Shown: one piece after another, positions 1 through 8,461 of the stretch
How the letters are laid out: every line of letters starts with the position of its first letter
Position numbering within the stretch: position 1 is the stretch's first letter
NCBI GenBank assembly: GCA_965223835.1
Contig: CBDCXQ010000001.1
Location: 5,952,001-6,016,000, forward strand
Direction of reading: 5' to 3'
DNA: 64,000 nucleotides
Source of the DNA: CAVYXZ01 sp965223835
Lineage (GTDB): Bacteria; Chloroflexota; Anaerolineae; Aggregatilineales; Phototrophicaceae
Program-made: the position numbers and the translations under genes
Notes under the pieces: generated by a model
The model's input: the letters and a program-made list of their open reading frames with translations, nothing else
The model's database searches: none
What the model was told of the DNA's origin: nothing

Positions 1-983
1 CGCAGCGTTTCGGGTGTCCCTGCAAGCCAATTACCTGCTGGTGATACGCGGGCGACATGCCCCGCGAGCGACCAGTTCATGCCAGCGTCATGCCGGGTGG
101 CGATCCAGAAGAAGCCTTTCGAGCGCAATACCATTCGCATGTGATCGCCCTTGAGGAAGTCCATCAGCCGTTGGGGATGAAAGGGACGACGAGCACGGAA
201 TACAAAACTGCTAATGCCGTACTCTTCAGTTTCCGGGGTGTGTTCGCCTTGAAGTTCTTTCAACCAACCGGCGGAACGCTGGGCTGCTTCCATGTCGAAC
301 AAGCCCGTGCTGACAATCTGCTGCATCTCCACACGGCTGTGCTCGGCACGGATAAGACGGGCATCCGGGTTGAGTTTACGCAGCACCCCTTCGAGTTCCT
401 CGACCTGTTGGGGCGCGGCGAGATCCGTCTTGTTCAGGATGATGACATTGGCAAACTCAACCTGGTCGATCAGCAAATCAGATAGGGTACGGTTGTCGTC
501 CTCACTGACCGCCATGTTCATGGCCTTCAGGCGTTCACCCTCGCGGTAATCATCCAGCCAGCGGTTGGCATCCACCACCGTGACCATCGTATCCAGTTGG
601 GAGATGTCCATCAGGCTCATGGTCCCATCTGGCGTGGGGAAAGAGAAGGTCATCGCCACCGGCAGCGGCTCAGATATTCCGGTAGATTCGATCAGCAGAT
701 AGTCGAAGCGGCCTTCACCTGCCAGCCTCGCCACCTCTTGCAGCAGGTCTTCACGCAGGGTGCAGCAGATGCAGCCGTTGGTCATCTCGACCAGTTTTTC
801 CTCGGTGCGACTCAAACGCGCATCGCCATCGCGCACAAGCTGAGCATCAATGTTGACTTCGCTCATATCGTTGACGATGACCGCCACACGCATCCCTTCA
901 CGATTATTGAGGATGTGATTGAGCAGCGTCGTCTTTCCGGCTCCAAGAAAGCCGGAGAGGACCGTTACCGGAAGTTTCTTCAT
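1..983 (-). CDS. COG0523 (CobW/YciC-type) GTP-binding metallochaperone, partial
   Basis: Reading the minus strand from an ATG at 983 gives an open frame to the left edge, so the 3' end is missing. It begins MKKLPVTVLSGFLGAGKTTL, with the Walker A GFLGAGKTT of G3E GTPases. The COG0523 metal motif CxCC follows as NGCICCT (about residues 70-76), then ESTGISEP and the guanine-specificity motif NKTD. The C-terminal CobW_C domain begins around YGISSFVFRARRPFHP and is cut off. Family members deliver metals, often zinc, to client proteins at the cost of GTP. The long spacer between the lobes and the SKGFFWIATR stretch resemble the YciC/ZigA zinc subgroup. It lies two genes from a zur-like regulator, which supports a zinc role (inference). 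A second, shorter COG0523 gene lies at 7294. Confidence 0.9.
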   Translation of the reverse strand, partial: MKKLPVTVLSGFLGAGKTTLLNHILNNREGMRVAVIVNDMSEVNIDAQLVRDGDARLSRTEEKLVEMTNGCICCTLREDLLQEVARLAGEGRFDYLLIESTGISEPLPVAMTFSFPTPDGTMSLMDISQLDTMVTVVDANRWLDDYREGERLKAMNMAVSEDDNRTLSDLLIDQVEFANVIILNKTDLAAPQQVEELEGVLRKLNPDARLIRAEHSRVEMQQIVSTGLFDMEAAQRSAGWLKELQGEHTPETEEYGISSFVFRARRPFHPQRLMDFLKGDHMRMVLRSKGFFWIATRHDAGMNWSLAGHVARVSPAGNWLAGTPETL

Positions 984-1180
984 GTGTTCTTATCCTCACT
1001 TGTGTTTTATCTGATATACGAATTTGATCTGGTGACACCGGGAATTTCGCCACATAGGGCCACCTCGCGGAACGTGATGCAGGACAGCCCGAAACGACAC
1101 CTATACCCCCATGATCACCCCGTCGCGTGTCCGAAATCGCTGCCACGTGACAAGATTGATTGCTTTGCCATACAGTTTCC

Positions 1181-1771
1181 TCAGTCCATCGTGGGCTGCC
1201 GGGTTTTCGCAGCGAGTTGAAACCAGCGTTCAGCCATTTCCGTCGCCGGTACTCCGCCTTTGTGGTGTCTACGCTGCGGCCATTGGGCAATCACGTGTTC
1301 GCGGTAATCTGCCTCAACCTGATCGAGCAGCCAGCTTTCATAGGCCCCAATCCAGTTTAGGGCGAGAGTGAGCAGGTGATAGACATGGACAGTGTCACCT
1401 GCATTCTGGATACCCGCTGTAGGGGGTAGATTGCGCTGCTGCCAGGCATCCGGGGTAAGAATAACGTCCGGCGTATAACCTACCCGGAAGCGCGAACGAC
1501 TGATTAACAAGCTGCCGCAGTGGGTGCAAGCCATCCACAATCCCCAACCCCACAGGTTGAGTACCCCCTCCGTGGTAGCCTGAAAGCTGTAGGCGCTGTG
1601 AAAATGTGGATCAGGCGAAGGTCGTTTCTTAGCCCCGTATGCCAGCAGTAAATTGCCTGCCGCCCGCCGCACATCACAGCCCCAGCACCACATCTGCTGA
1701 TCCAGCAGCGGTCTTGCGGTCCGTTCAATTTCAACAGGAATGCGAACTGTCTTTTTCAGAAAAACCTCCAA
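1181..1771 (-). CDS. Uncharacterised protein with two Cys pairs, divergent from zur
   Basis: A 196-residue frame that I do not recognise. It has one CxxC pair (WCWGC, near residue 30) and a second (CTHCG, about residue 84), spaced as in a zinc ribbon, and a Trp/Gly-rich centre (LNLWGWGLWMAC). No signal peptide or membrane segment is seen. The annotated start is a TTG. A GGAGG sits just inside it, so translation may instead begin a few codons later at an in-frame CTG. The gene is transcribed away from zur. Their shared 50-bp spacer holds two copies of the presumed Zur palindrome, and on the minus strand a TTGAGA-N17-GATTAT promoter-like pair overlaps them. I infer zinc-responsive expression; the function is unknown. 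Confidence 0.6.
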   Translation of the reverse strand: MEVFLKKTVRIPVEIERTARPLLDQQMWCWGCDVRRAAGNLLLAYGAKKRPSPDPHFHSAYSFQATTEGVLNLWGWGLWMACTHCGSLLISRSRFRVGYTPDVILTPDAWQQRNLPPTAGIQNAGDTVHVYHLLTLALNWIGAYESWLLDQVEADYREHVIAQWPQRRHHKGGVPATEMAERWFQLAAKTRQPTMD

Positions 1772-1787
1772 CCCTTGCGCTTTTTAT

Positions 1788-1830
1788 TGAGATTTGGTAT
1801 CAATAATCGAGTAAATGATACGTGGTCTCA
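1788..1830. promoter_or_regulatory. Double Zur-type operator between divergent genes
   Basis: Two 15-bp imperfect palindromes, TGAGATTTGGTATCA (1788-1802) and TGATACGTGGTCTCA (1816-1830), are arranged as mirror images, so the spacer as a whole is also an inverted repeat (outer TTGAGA/TCTCAA, inner GTATCA/TGATAC). Both resemble the palindrome at 8462-8476 (TGATACCAAGTATCA). The position just upstream of a Fur-family gene fits autoregulation. That this is a Zur rather than a Fur or Mur box is inferred from the zinc genes around it. Confidence 0.65.
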
Positions 1831-1854
1831 ATAAGGATTGCAAGTGGCGGTCTC

Positions 1855-2316
1855 ATGGCAATGCTGACAGATGATGAGAAACGGCAGCAGTGGCTGGAGA
1901 AACTCTATCAGCTAAAACTGGCGACTTCGGCCATACAGAAAGCGCTGGTTGTGGTGCTGTCTACTGCACAGGGGCCATGCAGTGCGGATGAAATTCGTGA
2001 AGCGGTGCAGCGTATCCGGCCCGAAACCGGACGGGCAACTGTCTATCGTTTCATCGACAAACTGACTGCCCTGGGGCTGTTGCAGCGGGTTCATGGCTAC
2101 CGCAACTGTAACACCTATATCCCGGCTCTGGTTCCACATCAAGCGCTGCTGATTTGTCCGCAGTGCGGCAAGGTATCCGAGCTTGATGCCCAGCTACAGG
2201 GTCGAGTCCTGGCAGTTGTCAAAGCCATTGATAACGATCTGGAGGCACATCACATCACGGCCAGTCATTTACAGCTTTTGGGGACCTGTATCACCTGTCA
2301 ATCGGATGGTTCATAA
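1855..2316 (+). CDS. zur: Fur-family transcriptional regulator, probable zinc regulator Zur
   Basis: About 153 residues, the usual Fur-family length. The N-terminal winged helix runs through the DEIREAVQRI...GRATVYRFIDKLTALGLLQRV stretch, with the family's TVYR recognition-helix motif. The C-terminal dimerisation domain carries CPQCGK and a second Cys pair, TCITC, which form the structural zinc site in Zur and Fur proteins, preceded by the HQALLICPQCG core. I prefer the ATG at 1855 because the longer frame would start at a GTG (1822) inside the operator. The next gene starts 14 nt after the stop with an AAGGAG overlapping the end of zur, so they are co-transcribed. The downstream znu genes make Zur the best assignment within the family. 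Confidence 0.8.
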   Translation: MAMLTDDEKRQQWLEKLYQLKLATSAIQKALVVVLSTAQGPCSADEIREAVQRIRPETGRATVYRFIDKLTALGLLQRVHGYRNCNTYIPALVPHQALLICPQCGKVSELDAQLQGRVLAVVKAIDNDLEAHHITASHLQLLGTCITCQSDGS

Positions 2317-2330
2317 GGAGAGCGAACACC

Positions 2331-3554
2331 TTGAAAATACGACTTCAATTACTAATCGCCATTCTGGTGCTTACCGCTATGCCTGTTTTGGCACAAGAGG
2401 ACAACCCACAAAGTTGTGTTGAGAACTATGACCCTGCCATCGATTATTTTCCCTCTAAAGTAGAGGCAGCCTATGCAGACGACTGGCAAGTCTACTACGA
2501 GAACCACTATAAAGTCGTCACGGTGGGTCCAGTAGGCGATGCCGACGCTGGTTCTGCCGAAACGTATGTCCTTGTGCAGTGCGGCACACCCGTTCCAGCA
2601 CTTACCGATGATCTGGAGGGCGCTTTTGTCATCGAAATTCCAATAGATACGATTTTTGAAACCTCCGGGGGTGGCTCAATTGCGACCGGACTTGAGGTTT
2701 TAGGCGAGGCCGATGCCCTCATCGGATTGGGATATATTCCGGCTGGTGATTTTGAGCAGTACGCCCCGGCAGTGGCAGCCCGTTTTAACGATCCTGACTT
2801 TCTGGTAGCGAATGTCTCTGATGGTGGGTGGGAGTCGGTCCTGGCTGTTGATCCTGGCTTGATCGTTGAACCCTATAGCGCAGATCAGCGTGCTGAAGCC
2901 CGTGAACTCGGTATGAGTGCGCTTTTCTACAATTCCTTTTGGGAAACACCGCTGGGTGGTGCCGAGCATATCAAATTCTGGTCAATGCTCTTTAACAAAG
3001 AGGAACTCGCCAATCAACTTTTCGAACCGATTGAACAGGACTATCTTGAACTGCGGGCGCTGGTTGAAGCGGAAATAGCACCTGAGGACCGTCCAACTGT
3101 CTTGCACGGTCAAATCACGAACGACAATATGTTTTCTACATTTGGTGAAGGTCGCCTGGATTATCACCTCACCCGCGATGCAGGTGGCGTACCAATACTA
3201 CCGGAGTCGCCTGAAATTGAGCTGGAGGCTTTCTCCACATTCTCGCTTGAAACTGTGGTAGAAGTCGCTGGTGAAGCGGATTTCTGGTGGAACACGACGT
3301 ATTATGCAGATGAGCGTTTTGATCCACCGACCGCTGAAACAGTTATTGCTGACAACCCGCTTAACGCCAGTTTCTCAGCGTTGGGCGAAGGGCGTATGTT
3401 CCATATCTTCCGACGGGGCGAAGATATTTATAAGACCGCCATGAACTATCGAGCGGATCTTTTGCTCAAAGATCTGGTCAGTATTCTGCATCCTGAACTG
3501 GTCCCCGATTATGAACCGCTGTGGCTGCAACCCATCGCAGCCTCGGAGTCCTAA
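2331..3554 (+). CDS. ABC transporter substrate-binding protein, PF01497-like (paralog 1)
   Basis: 407 residues with an N-terminal secretion signal ending ...AMPVLA-QED and a TTG start behind AAGGAG. The mature N-terminus has a signature shared with three other proteins here (8501, 9727, 21906): a Cys before a YDPAIDYFPSK-type motif, then HYKVVTV, then YVLVQCGTP. The body follows the two-lobe helical-backbone fold of iron-siderophore/cobalamin binding proteins, with the family motif ETPLGGAEHIKFW near residue 205. The two conserved Cys may form a disulfide. There is no FecCD permease next to it; it sits between zur and znuA. It may therefore feed the FecCD-type permease at 10912, or act as an extracytoplasmic metal-complex carrier (inference). 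The ligand is unknown. Confidence 0.75.
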   Translation: MKIRLQLLIAILVLTAMPVLAQEDNPQSCVENYDPAIDYFPSKVEAAYADDWQVYYENHYKVVTVGPVGDADAGSAETYVLVQCGTPVPALTDDLEGAFVIEIPIDTIFETSGGGSIATGLEVLGEADALIGLGYIPAGDFEQYAPAVAARFNDPDFLVANVSDGGWESVLAVDPGLIVEPYSADQRAEARELGMSALFYNSFWETPLGGAEHIKFWSMLFNKEELANQLFEPIEQDYLELRALVEAEIAPEDRPTVLHGQITNDNMFSTFGEGRLDYHLTRDAGGVPILPESPEIELEAFSTFSLETVVEVAGEADFWWNTTYYADERFDPPTAETVIADNPLNASFSALGEGRMFHIFRRGEDIYKTAMNYRADLLLKDLVSILHPELVPDYEPLWLQPIAASES

Positions 3555-3608
3555 ACAATCATCAATTATCCGTACAACATTAGTCCGAAACACAACAAGG
3601 AGTTCTAC

Positions 3609-5477
3609 ATGCGTCAACAAATTCGTTTTGCCATGCTGGTTCTACTACTGCTGCTGCCCTTGACCGCAATCAGTACCGCGCAGGAAGATCGATTGCAGGT
3701 CATTGGCAGCCACAGTATTTTGGCTGATGTGATAATGAACGTCGCCGGTGATGCGGCAGATGTCACCTCGGTGATGCCCAGCGGCGCGGACCCCCACAGC
3801 TTTCAGCCCACACCGAGTGACCTGACAGTCCTGGCCGATGCCGATGTGGTGTTTATCAACGGTGCTTTCTTTGAAGAGGGTTTGCTGGAAGCCATCGAGA
3901 ACGCCGCTGCTGACATGAACATAGTCACCGCGTCATCCTGTGTGGAGATCATTCCCTTTGGCGGCCACGATCACGATCATGAAGCCGGTGATGAACATGA
4001 TGACGAGCATGACCACGAAGATCACGAAGAAGACGAAGAACATGAAGACGATCACGACGAGGATGAGGAACACGATCACGACGCTGAGATGAGCGCGATT
4101 GCGCAATTGTGTGAAGCGCATTATGCAGAGATGGAAGCGATTCATGAAGCCGGGCATGAGCATGAAGCAGGTGAAGAACATGCAGACGAGGATGACCACG
4201 ATCATGAGTCCGCTGAAATCACTGATTTATCAACGTGGTCTGGTGAGTGGGTGAGTGGTTGGGCCTTTGATGCTGGGGCATTGCAACCGGGTTTCGATGC
4301 CGTGCTGGCAGAAACGCCAGAGATCAGCGCGGAATTGATAGCGCAATACAATGAGGCGGGTAATTTCACTGTTTTTAACAGCATGACAATTGATGAGACC
4401 AGTGTCTCCTTTGATGGTGAAGCAACCTGCACTTATACTTTTGCGGGTCAAATGCCTGTAACCCAGGTTCCTGGCGAAACCTGGTCGCTCTTTGAGACGA
4501 CTGATGAAGCCTGTGCCGAAACCCGCTATCTGCTCTTGAATCCGCCCCATGCGGTTGAAGAAGGTGCTAACCTCCATTACCACATGCGCTACGGCTCCAC
4601 CAACTTCGAAGAAATCGCTGCGGATAATTCGCCCTGGTTCCCTTCAATCTATCCTGCTGGAACCGACGCAGCAGCCTTGAACAATGTCTATGTCGCTAAT
4701 GCGCGACTGCTGGGGCTGTACATTGCGAGTGTCTATGGTGTGGATGTGGCGATGAGCGATGAAGAAGCCGAAGCCATGCAGTCGATGACAGGTGGTGATA
4801 CGCATGACCATGACCACGATCATCATGAAGTCGAAACCCTCGGTGCGCTCTATGCGGTTGATTGCGGCGAGGGTCATGGTCATGAAGATGAAGAAGAAGA
4901 CCACGAAGAGGGTGCGGAACACGCCCACGATCACGGTGCTTGCGATCCGCATGTCTGGATGGAACCGCACAATGCCATGTATTGGACGATGCTCATCCGC
5001 GATACGCTGATCGAGCTTGATCCCGCCAATGCCGAGACCTACACGGCTAACGCAGCGGCCTATCTCGAAGAACTGGATGCCCTGGCCCATGATTTTGTGA
5101 CCCCGTTGGTAGAAACCGTGCCGGAAGCAAGCCGGGTGTTAATCACCAATCATGATGCCTTCGGTTACTTCGCCGCCCGTTACGGCTTCGAGGTAGTGGG
5201 CACGATAATTCCCAGCATTTCAACACTGGCTGAACCGAGTACCGCCGATGTCGCCACGATTGTTGACCTGATCCGTGAGGAAGGTGTTCCCGCCATTTTT
5301 GCGGAGACAACCGTCAGCGATGATCTGGCACAGCAGATTGCTGAGGAAACCGGCGCGCAGGTTTATGTTTTGTACAGTGGTTCGCTCAGCGATGCTGACG
5401 GCCCGGCCAGTACCTATCTCGATTACATCCGCTACAACGTGACTACTATCGTTGAAGCCCTCGGCGGCGGTATGTAA
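3609..5477 (+). CDS. znuA: Zinc-binding protein ZnuA with a nested ZinT domain
   Basis: 622 residues, about twice the usual ZnuA length. A signal peptide (residues 1-25) leads into the ZnuA N-lobe with GADPHSFQPTPSD (H63). At the place of the normal His-rich loop there is a His/Asp/Glu-rich stretch (about 119-203). A complete ZinT/YodA domain follows (about 204-390): LSTWSGEWVSG, then H-x8-H-x-H (H314, H323, H325), matching the three zinc ligands of ZinT, then SPWFPSIYP. A second His-rich stretch (about 395-446) precedes the C-lobe with CDPHVWMEP (H448), NHDAFGYF (H515) and FAETT (E566), the remaining cluster A-I ligands. Both zinc modules look intact. Streptococcal AdcA also combines the two, but with ZinT at the C-terminus. 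The gene lies between zur and znuCB. Confidence 0.92.
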   Translation: MRQQIRFAMLVLLLLLPLTAISTAQEDRLQVIGSHSILADVIMNVAGDAADVTSVMPSGADPHSFQPTPSDLTVLADADVVFINGAFFEEGLLEAIENAAADMNIVTASSCVEIIPFGGHDHDHEAGDEHDDEHDHEDHEEDEEHEDDHDEDEEHDHDAEMSAIAQLCEAHYAEMEAIHEAGHEHEAGEEHADEDDHDHESAEITDLSTWSGEWVSGWAFDAGALQPGFDAVLAETPEISAELIAQYNEAGNFTVFNSMTIDETSVSFDGEATCTYTFAGQMPVTQVPGETWSLFETTDEACAETRYLLLNPPHAVEEGANLHYHMRYGSTNFEEIAADNSPWFPSIYPAGTDAAALNNVYVANARLLGLYIASVYGVDVAMSDEEAEAMQSMTGGDTHDHDHDHHEVETLGALYAVDCGEGHGHEDEEEDHEEGAEHAHDHGACDPHVWMEPHNAMYWTMLIRDTLIELDPANAETYTANAAAYLEELDALAHDFVTPLVETVPEASRVLITNHDAFGYFAARYGFEVVGTIIPSISTLAEPSTADVATIVDLIREEGVPAIFAETTVSDDLAQQIAEETGAQVYVLYSGSLSDADGPASTYLDYIRYNVTTIVEALGGGM

Positions 5478-5502
5478 TCGCTATTGGTTTCGTTCATAAG
5501 CG

Positions 5503-5530
5503 CGGGTGGTGTTCTTCGGGATGCCGCCCG
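5503..5530 (+). other. Strong intergenic hairpin between znuA and znuC
   Basis: CGGGTGGTGT (5503-5512) pairs with ATGCCGCCCG (5521-5530) over ten base pairs, allowing G-U pairs, around an eight-base loop TCTTCGGG. No T-run follows, so it is not a typical terminator. It could stabilise the znuA message end or lower expression of znuCB relative to the binding protein (inference). Confidence 0.5.
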
Positions 5531-5545
5531 TATGGATTGAAGTCT

Positions 5546-6355
5546 ATGGAACAAAGGCAGTTTTCTAACAACAGGCATCACCCGCCAGCACTGGATGTGC
5601 GCGACCTGAGTGCAGGCTATCCCGGAGATAAACGGGCCATCGATCACCTGACATTTATCATACAGCCAGGCGAGCGCCTTGCCATCATTGGGCCGAATGG
5701 CGCGGGCAAGAGCACACTGTTCAAAGCTATCGCTGGGTTGATTCCCTTCACGAGTGGAGAAATCTCGGTATTTGGTGAGGACTGTCACAGCAGCCATGCC
5801 TTTATTGGCTATGTGCCGCAGCAGAATGAAATCGACTGGGCGTTTCCAGTGACCGTTTATGATGTCGCGATGATGGGACGTGCCCGCCAGAGTCGCTGGT
5901 TTCCCTGGTGGCGCTCGACCGATCATGATGCCGTGCGGGATCTGCTGGAGCAGTTGAACCTATCGGCGCTAGCAACCCGCCAGATCAGTCAGTTAAGCGG
6001 CGGTCAAAGGCGGCGGGTGTTCATAGCCCGCGCACTGGCCCAGAACAGCCGCGTCTTATTGATGGACGAACCCTTCACTGGGGTTGATACCGCTGCCGAA
6101 CAGGAGATCATGAATACGCTGGATGTATTGACCGAACAGGGCATCACCATATTGCTGGCAACGCACGATCTGGGACGGGCTGCCCGTGATTTTGATCGGG
6201 TTCTGCTGCTGAAGCGTCAATTACTGGCGTATGGTCCGTCGCAGGCGGTGATTCAACCTGACGTATTGCGGCAGGCGTATGGCGGGGCCTTGACCGTCTT
6301 TCGGCAGGGAGACGAAACGGTTTTCATTGCGGATGAGCATGGTACCAGAGGCTAA
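5546..6355 (+). CDS. znuC: Zinc ABC transporter ATP-binding protein ZnuC
   Basis: About 269 residues. It has Walker A GPNGAGKST, Q-loop VPQQNEIDW, signature LSGGQRRRVFIARAL, Walker B VLLMDEP and switch His LLATHDLG, so it should be an active ABC ATPase. QQNEIDWAFPVTV is typical of the cluster-A-I metal (zinc/manganese) ATPases. The ATG at 5546 is preferred over the upstream TTG at 5537. It follows znuA by 68 nt and precedes znuB by 4 nt, giving a ZnuABC set. Manganese specificity cannot be excluded from the ATPase alone, but ZinT and Zur point to zinc. Confidence 0.9.
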   Translation: MEQRQFSNNRHHPPALDVRDLSAGYPGDKRAIDHLTFIIQPGERLAIIGPNGAGKSTLFKAIAGLIPFTSGEISVFGEDCHSSHAFIGYVPQQNEIDWAFPVTVYDVAMMGRARQSRWFPWWRSTDHDAVRDLLEQLNLSALATRQISQLSGGQRRRVFIARALAQNSRVLLMDEPFTGVDTAAEQEIMNTLDVLTEQGITILLATHDLGRAARDFDRVLLLKRQLLAYGPSQAVIQPDVLRQAYGGALTVFRQGDETVFIADEHGTRG

Positions 6356-6359
6356 TCAG

Positions 6360-7277
6360 ATGGATGGATTGCTTAACTTCTTCATGGAACCCCTGAACTA
6401 CGCCTTCATCCAGCGGGGCTTGCTGGCACTCATCCTGGTGGGCGGTATCAGCGCGATTGTTGGTTGCTTTGTCGTCGTGCGCGGTCTCGCTTTCTTTGGC
6501 GATGCGTTGGCGCATACCGTGCTGCCGGGTGTGGCGCTCTCTTACACGGCTGCGGGCGGCGTTGTTGGAAGTAATCTGTTTGTGGGCGGTTTGGGAGCGG
6601 GTGTGCTGTCAGCACTGATCATTGCCTTTTTGACCCGCAACGAACGGCTGAAGGAGGATACTGCCATTGGGCTGGTCTTTGTGACCATGTTTGCCCTGGG
6701 CATTGCCATTATCAGCACACAGGGCAGCTATAGCCTTGATCTGGCACATATCTTGTTCGGCAGTATCAACGGCATCAGCCCGAGTGATCTGGAGATCATG
6801 GCGCTCATGGGCATCCTCGTGCTGCTTGTGATCGGCGTGTTTTACAAGCAGTTTCTGATTATCAGTTTCGATGTTGGGCTGGCACATACCCTTAAGTTCC
6901 CGGTGGAACGACTACGTGTGCTGCTGTTAGTTTTGATCGCTGTCACGATTGTAGCGAGCCTGCAAGCAGTCGGAATCGCCCTCATGCTGGCGCTGCTCAT
7001 CACGCCAGCCGCCACCGCCCGCTTGGTTACCCACCGATTGCATCACATGATTCTCGTCGCGGCAGCTATGGGCATCCTGAGCGGCATTGCCGGATTTTAC
7101 CTGTCCTACTATCTGGATGTGCCTTCCGGTGCGTCGATTGTCCTGACCATGAGTGCGTTCTTTGCGCTAGTTTTTGTCCTAAAGTCAATCTGGTTGCGGC
7201 TGTCTGCACTGCGTTCGACCGCCCAATCGTCGGAAACGACTGAAACATCAACCCCTGTTCAAACTGAAACGAAATGA
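6360..7277 (+). CDS. znuB: Zinc ABC transporter permease ZnuB (ABC-3 family)
   Basis: About 305 residues, strongly hydrophobic with some eight to nine membrane segments. Family motifs are GDALAHTVLPGVAL near the N-terminus and ALLITPAATARL near residue 215. The ATG at 6360 has AGAGG 8 nt upstream and sits 4 nt after the znuC stop; longer starts at 6327 or 6339 would overlap znuC. The C-terminal tail after the last membrane segment is a short Ser/Thr/Glu-rich stretch. It forms the channel for zinc delivered by the ZnuA-ZinT protein. Confidence 0.9.
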   Translation: MDGLLNFFMEPLNYAFIQRGLLALILVGGISAIVGCFVVVRGLAFFGDALAHTVLPGVALSYTAAGGVVGSNLFVGGLGAGVLSALIIAFLTRNERLKEDTAIGLVFVTMFALGIAIISTQGSYSLDLAHILFGSINGISPSDLEIMALMGILVLLVIGVFYKQFLIISFDVGLAHTLKFPVERLRVLLLVLIAVTIVASLQAVGIALMLALLITPAATARLVTHRLHHMILVAAAMGILSGIAGFYLSYYLDVPSGASIVLTMSAFFALVFVLKSIWLRLSALRSTAQSSETTETSTPVQTETK

Positions 7278-7293
7278 GGTTTAGTGAGGTTTT

Positions 7294-8361
7294 ATGAAAC
7301 GTCAGGCTCTATCTGAAAATTTTCCTGTCCCTGTCACCATCCTGACCGGCTTTCTCGGCGTTGGCAAGACAACCCTGCTAAACCATATTCTGCACAGCGA
7401 TCATGGCATGAAAATCGCAGTGCTGGTGAATGACTTCGGGGCCATTAATGTGGATAGCCAACTCATTGTCGGTGTCGAAGGCGAGATGGTGACGCTCTCG
7501 AACGGGTGTATCTGCTGTACGATTCGAGGTGACCTGCTACGGGAAACGTTGCAACTTCTCCAGCGCGATGATCCACCGGAATACATCCTGATTGAAGCGA
7601 GTGGCGTTTCCGACCCGCTGGCGGTTGCCCTGACCTTCCGTGTGCCGGAGGTGATGCCGCTGGTCATGCTGGACGGCATTGTCACCGTTGTGGATGCTGA
7701 GCAGTTCCTTGAGTTACAAGGTGCTGACGAGGAGCTTGGTATTGGGCAGGTCGGCTTTGCCGATATTGTTGTGCTGAACAAGGTGGATCTGGTCACGGAT
7801 ACCTATCGCGAGATGGTCAAAGAACGCATTCGTGAGATCAGCCCGGATGCACGTATGATCGAAACAACGCAGGGGCAGGTAGCGCCGGAGCTTTTGCTGG
7901 GCAGTGGTGCATTCGCTCCGGAGAAACTGGTCCAGCGTGAAGCGCGTGACGTGCATACCCACGCTGTTGATGAAGTTCACGATCATGAACACCACCATGA
8001 CCATAATCACGCACTAGTCTATTCGACCTGGAGTTGGGCCTCTGCGCTTCCCCTGAAACTCGATTGCCTGCGGGATGTGCTGGATCAGTTACCGACAACG
8101 GTTTATCGCTCTAAGGGGATTATCTATCTAGCAGAACATCCTGATTATCGCTGTGTTTTTCAACTGGTTGGCAAGCATGGGGAGCTGGTTCGGCACCGTC
8201 CCTGGCGGGCCGATGAGCTACGTCAGACGCAGTTCGTGATCATTAGCACCCATGATGGTATTAATGGGGATGAACTCACCAGCTTGTTTGAAGCCTGTAC
8301 TGCTCAGGCGGATAGTGTGACCAAAGCGGAATTTCAAGCGGTGACGTGGACACGATCATAA
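7294..8361 (+). CDS. COG0523 GTPase, probable zinc metallochaperone
   Basis: 355 residues. It shows Walker A GFLGVGKTTLLNHIL, the CxCC metal motif in SNGCICCTIRGD, the switch ESGASGVSDP equivalent (IEASGVSDPLA), and NKVD for guanine binding. A His-rich linker (HTHAVDEVHDHEHHHDHNH, about residues 215-235) separates the GTPase from the CobW_C domain, which begins at YSTWSW. It ends the zur-znu operon, 16 nt after znuB. Family members use GTP to load metal into client enzymes. The operon position and the His-rich linker make zinc the likely metal. It differs from the left-edge paralog, which lacks this linker. Confidence 0.9.
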   Translation: MKRQALSENFPVPVTILTGFLGVGKTTLLNHILHSDHGMKIAVLVNDFGAINVDSQLIVGVEGEMVTLSNGCICCTIRGDLLRETLQLLQRDDPPEYILIEASGVSDPLAVALTFRVPEVMPLVMLDGIVTVVDAEQFLELQGADEELGIGQVGFADIVVLNKVDLVTDTYREMVKERIREISPDARMIETTQGQVAPELLLGSGAFAPEKLVQREARDVHTHAVDEVHDHEHHHDHNHALVYSTWSWASALPLKLDCLRDVLDQLPTTVYRSKGIIYLAEHPDYRCVFQLVGKHGELVRHRPWRADELRQTQFVIISTHDGINGDELTSLFEACTAQADSVTKAEFQAVTWTRS

Positions 8362-8421
8362 CGCCCTGGTTGGTACACTCTCAAATTTTCATTAAGAAGA
8401 TCATAAGGATCGTGTTTTCAC

Positions 8422-8450
8422 TTGCAAGCTACAACGTGACATGCTACATA
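8422..8450 (+). promoter_or_regulatory. Promoter of the second metal-uptake cassette
   Basis: TTGCAA (8422-8427) and TACATA (8445-8450) are 17 bp apart, a good sigma-70-type spacing. Transcription would begin near 8457, directly before the palindrome at 8462, so a bound repressor would block initiation or clearance. Confidence 0.6.
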
Positions 8451-8461
8451 TTCAGTCTTAA

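Noticed and set aside
904..1290. Open frame on the minus strand overlapping the COG0523 start
   Set aside because: It overlaps two better supported genes and has no family-like sequence.
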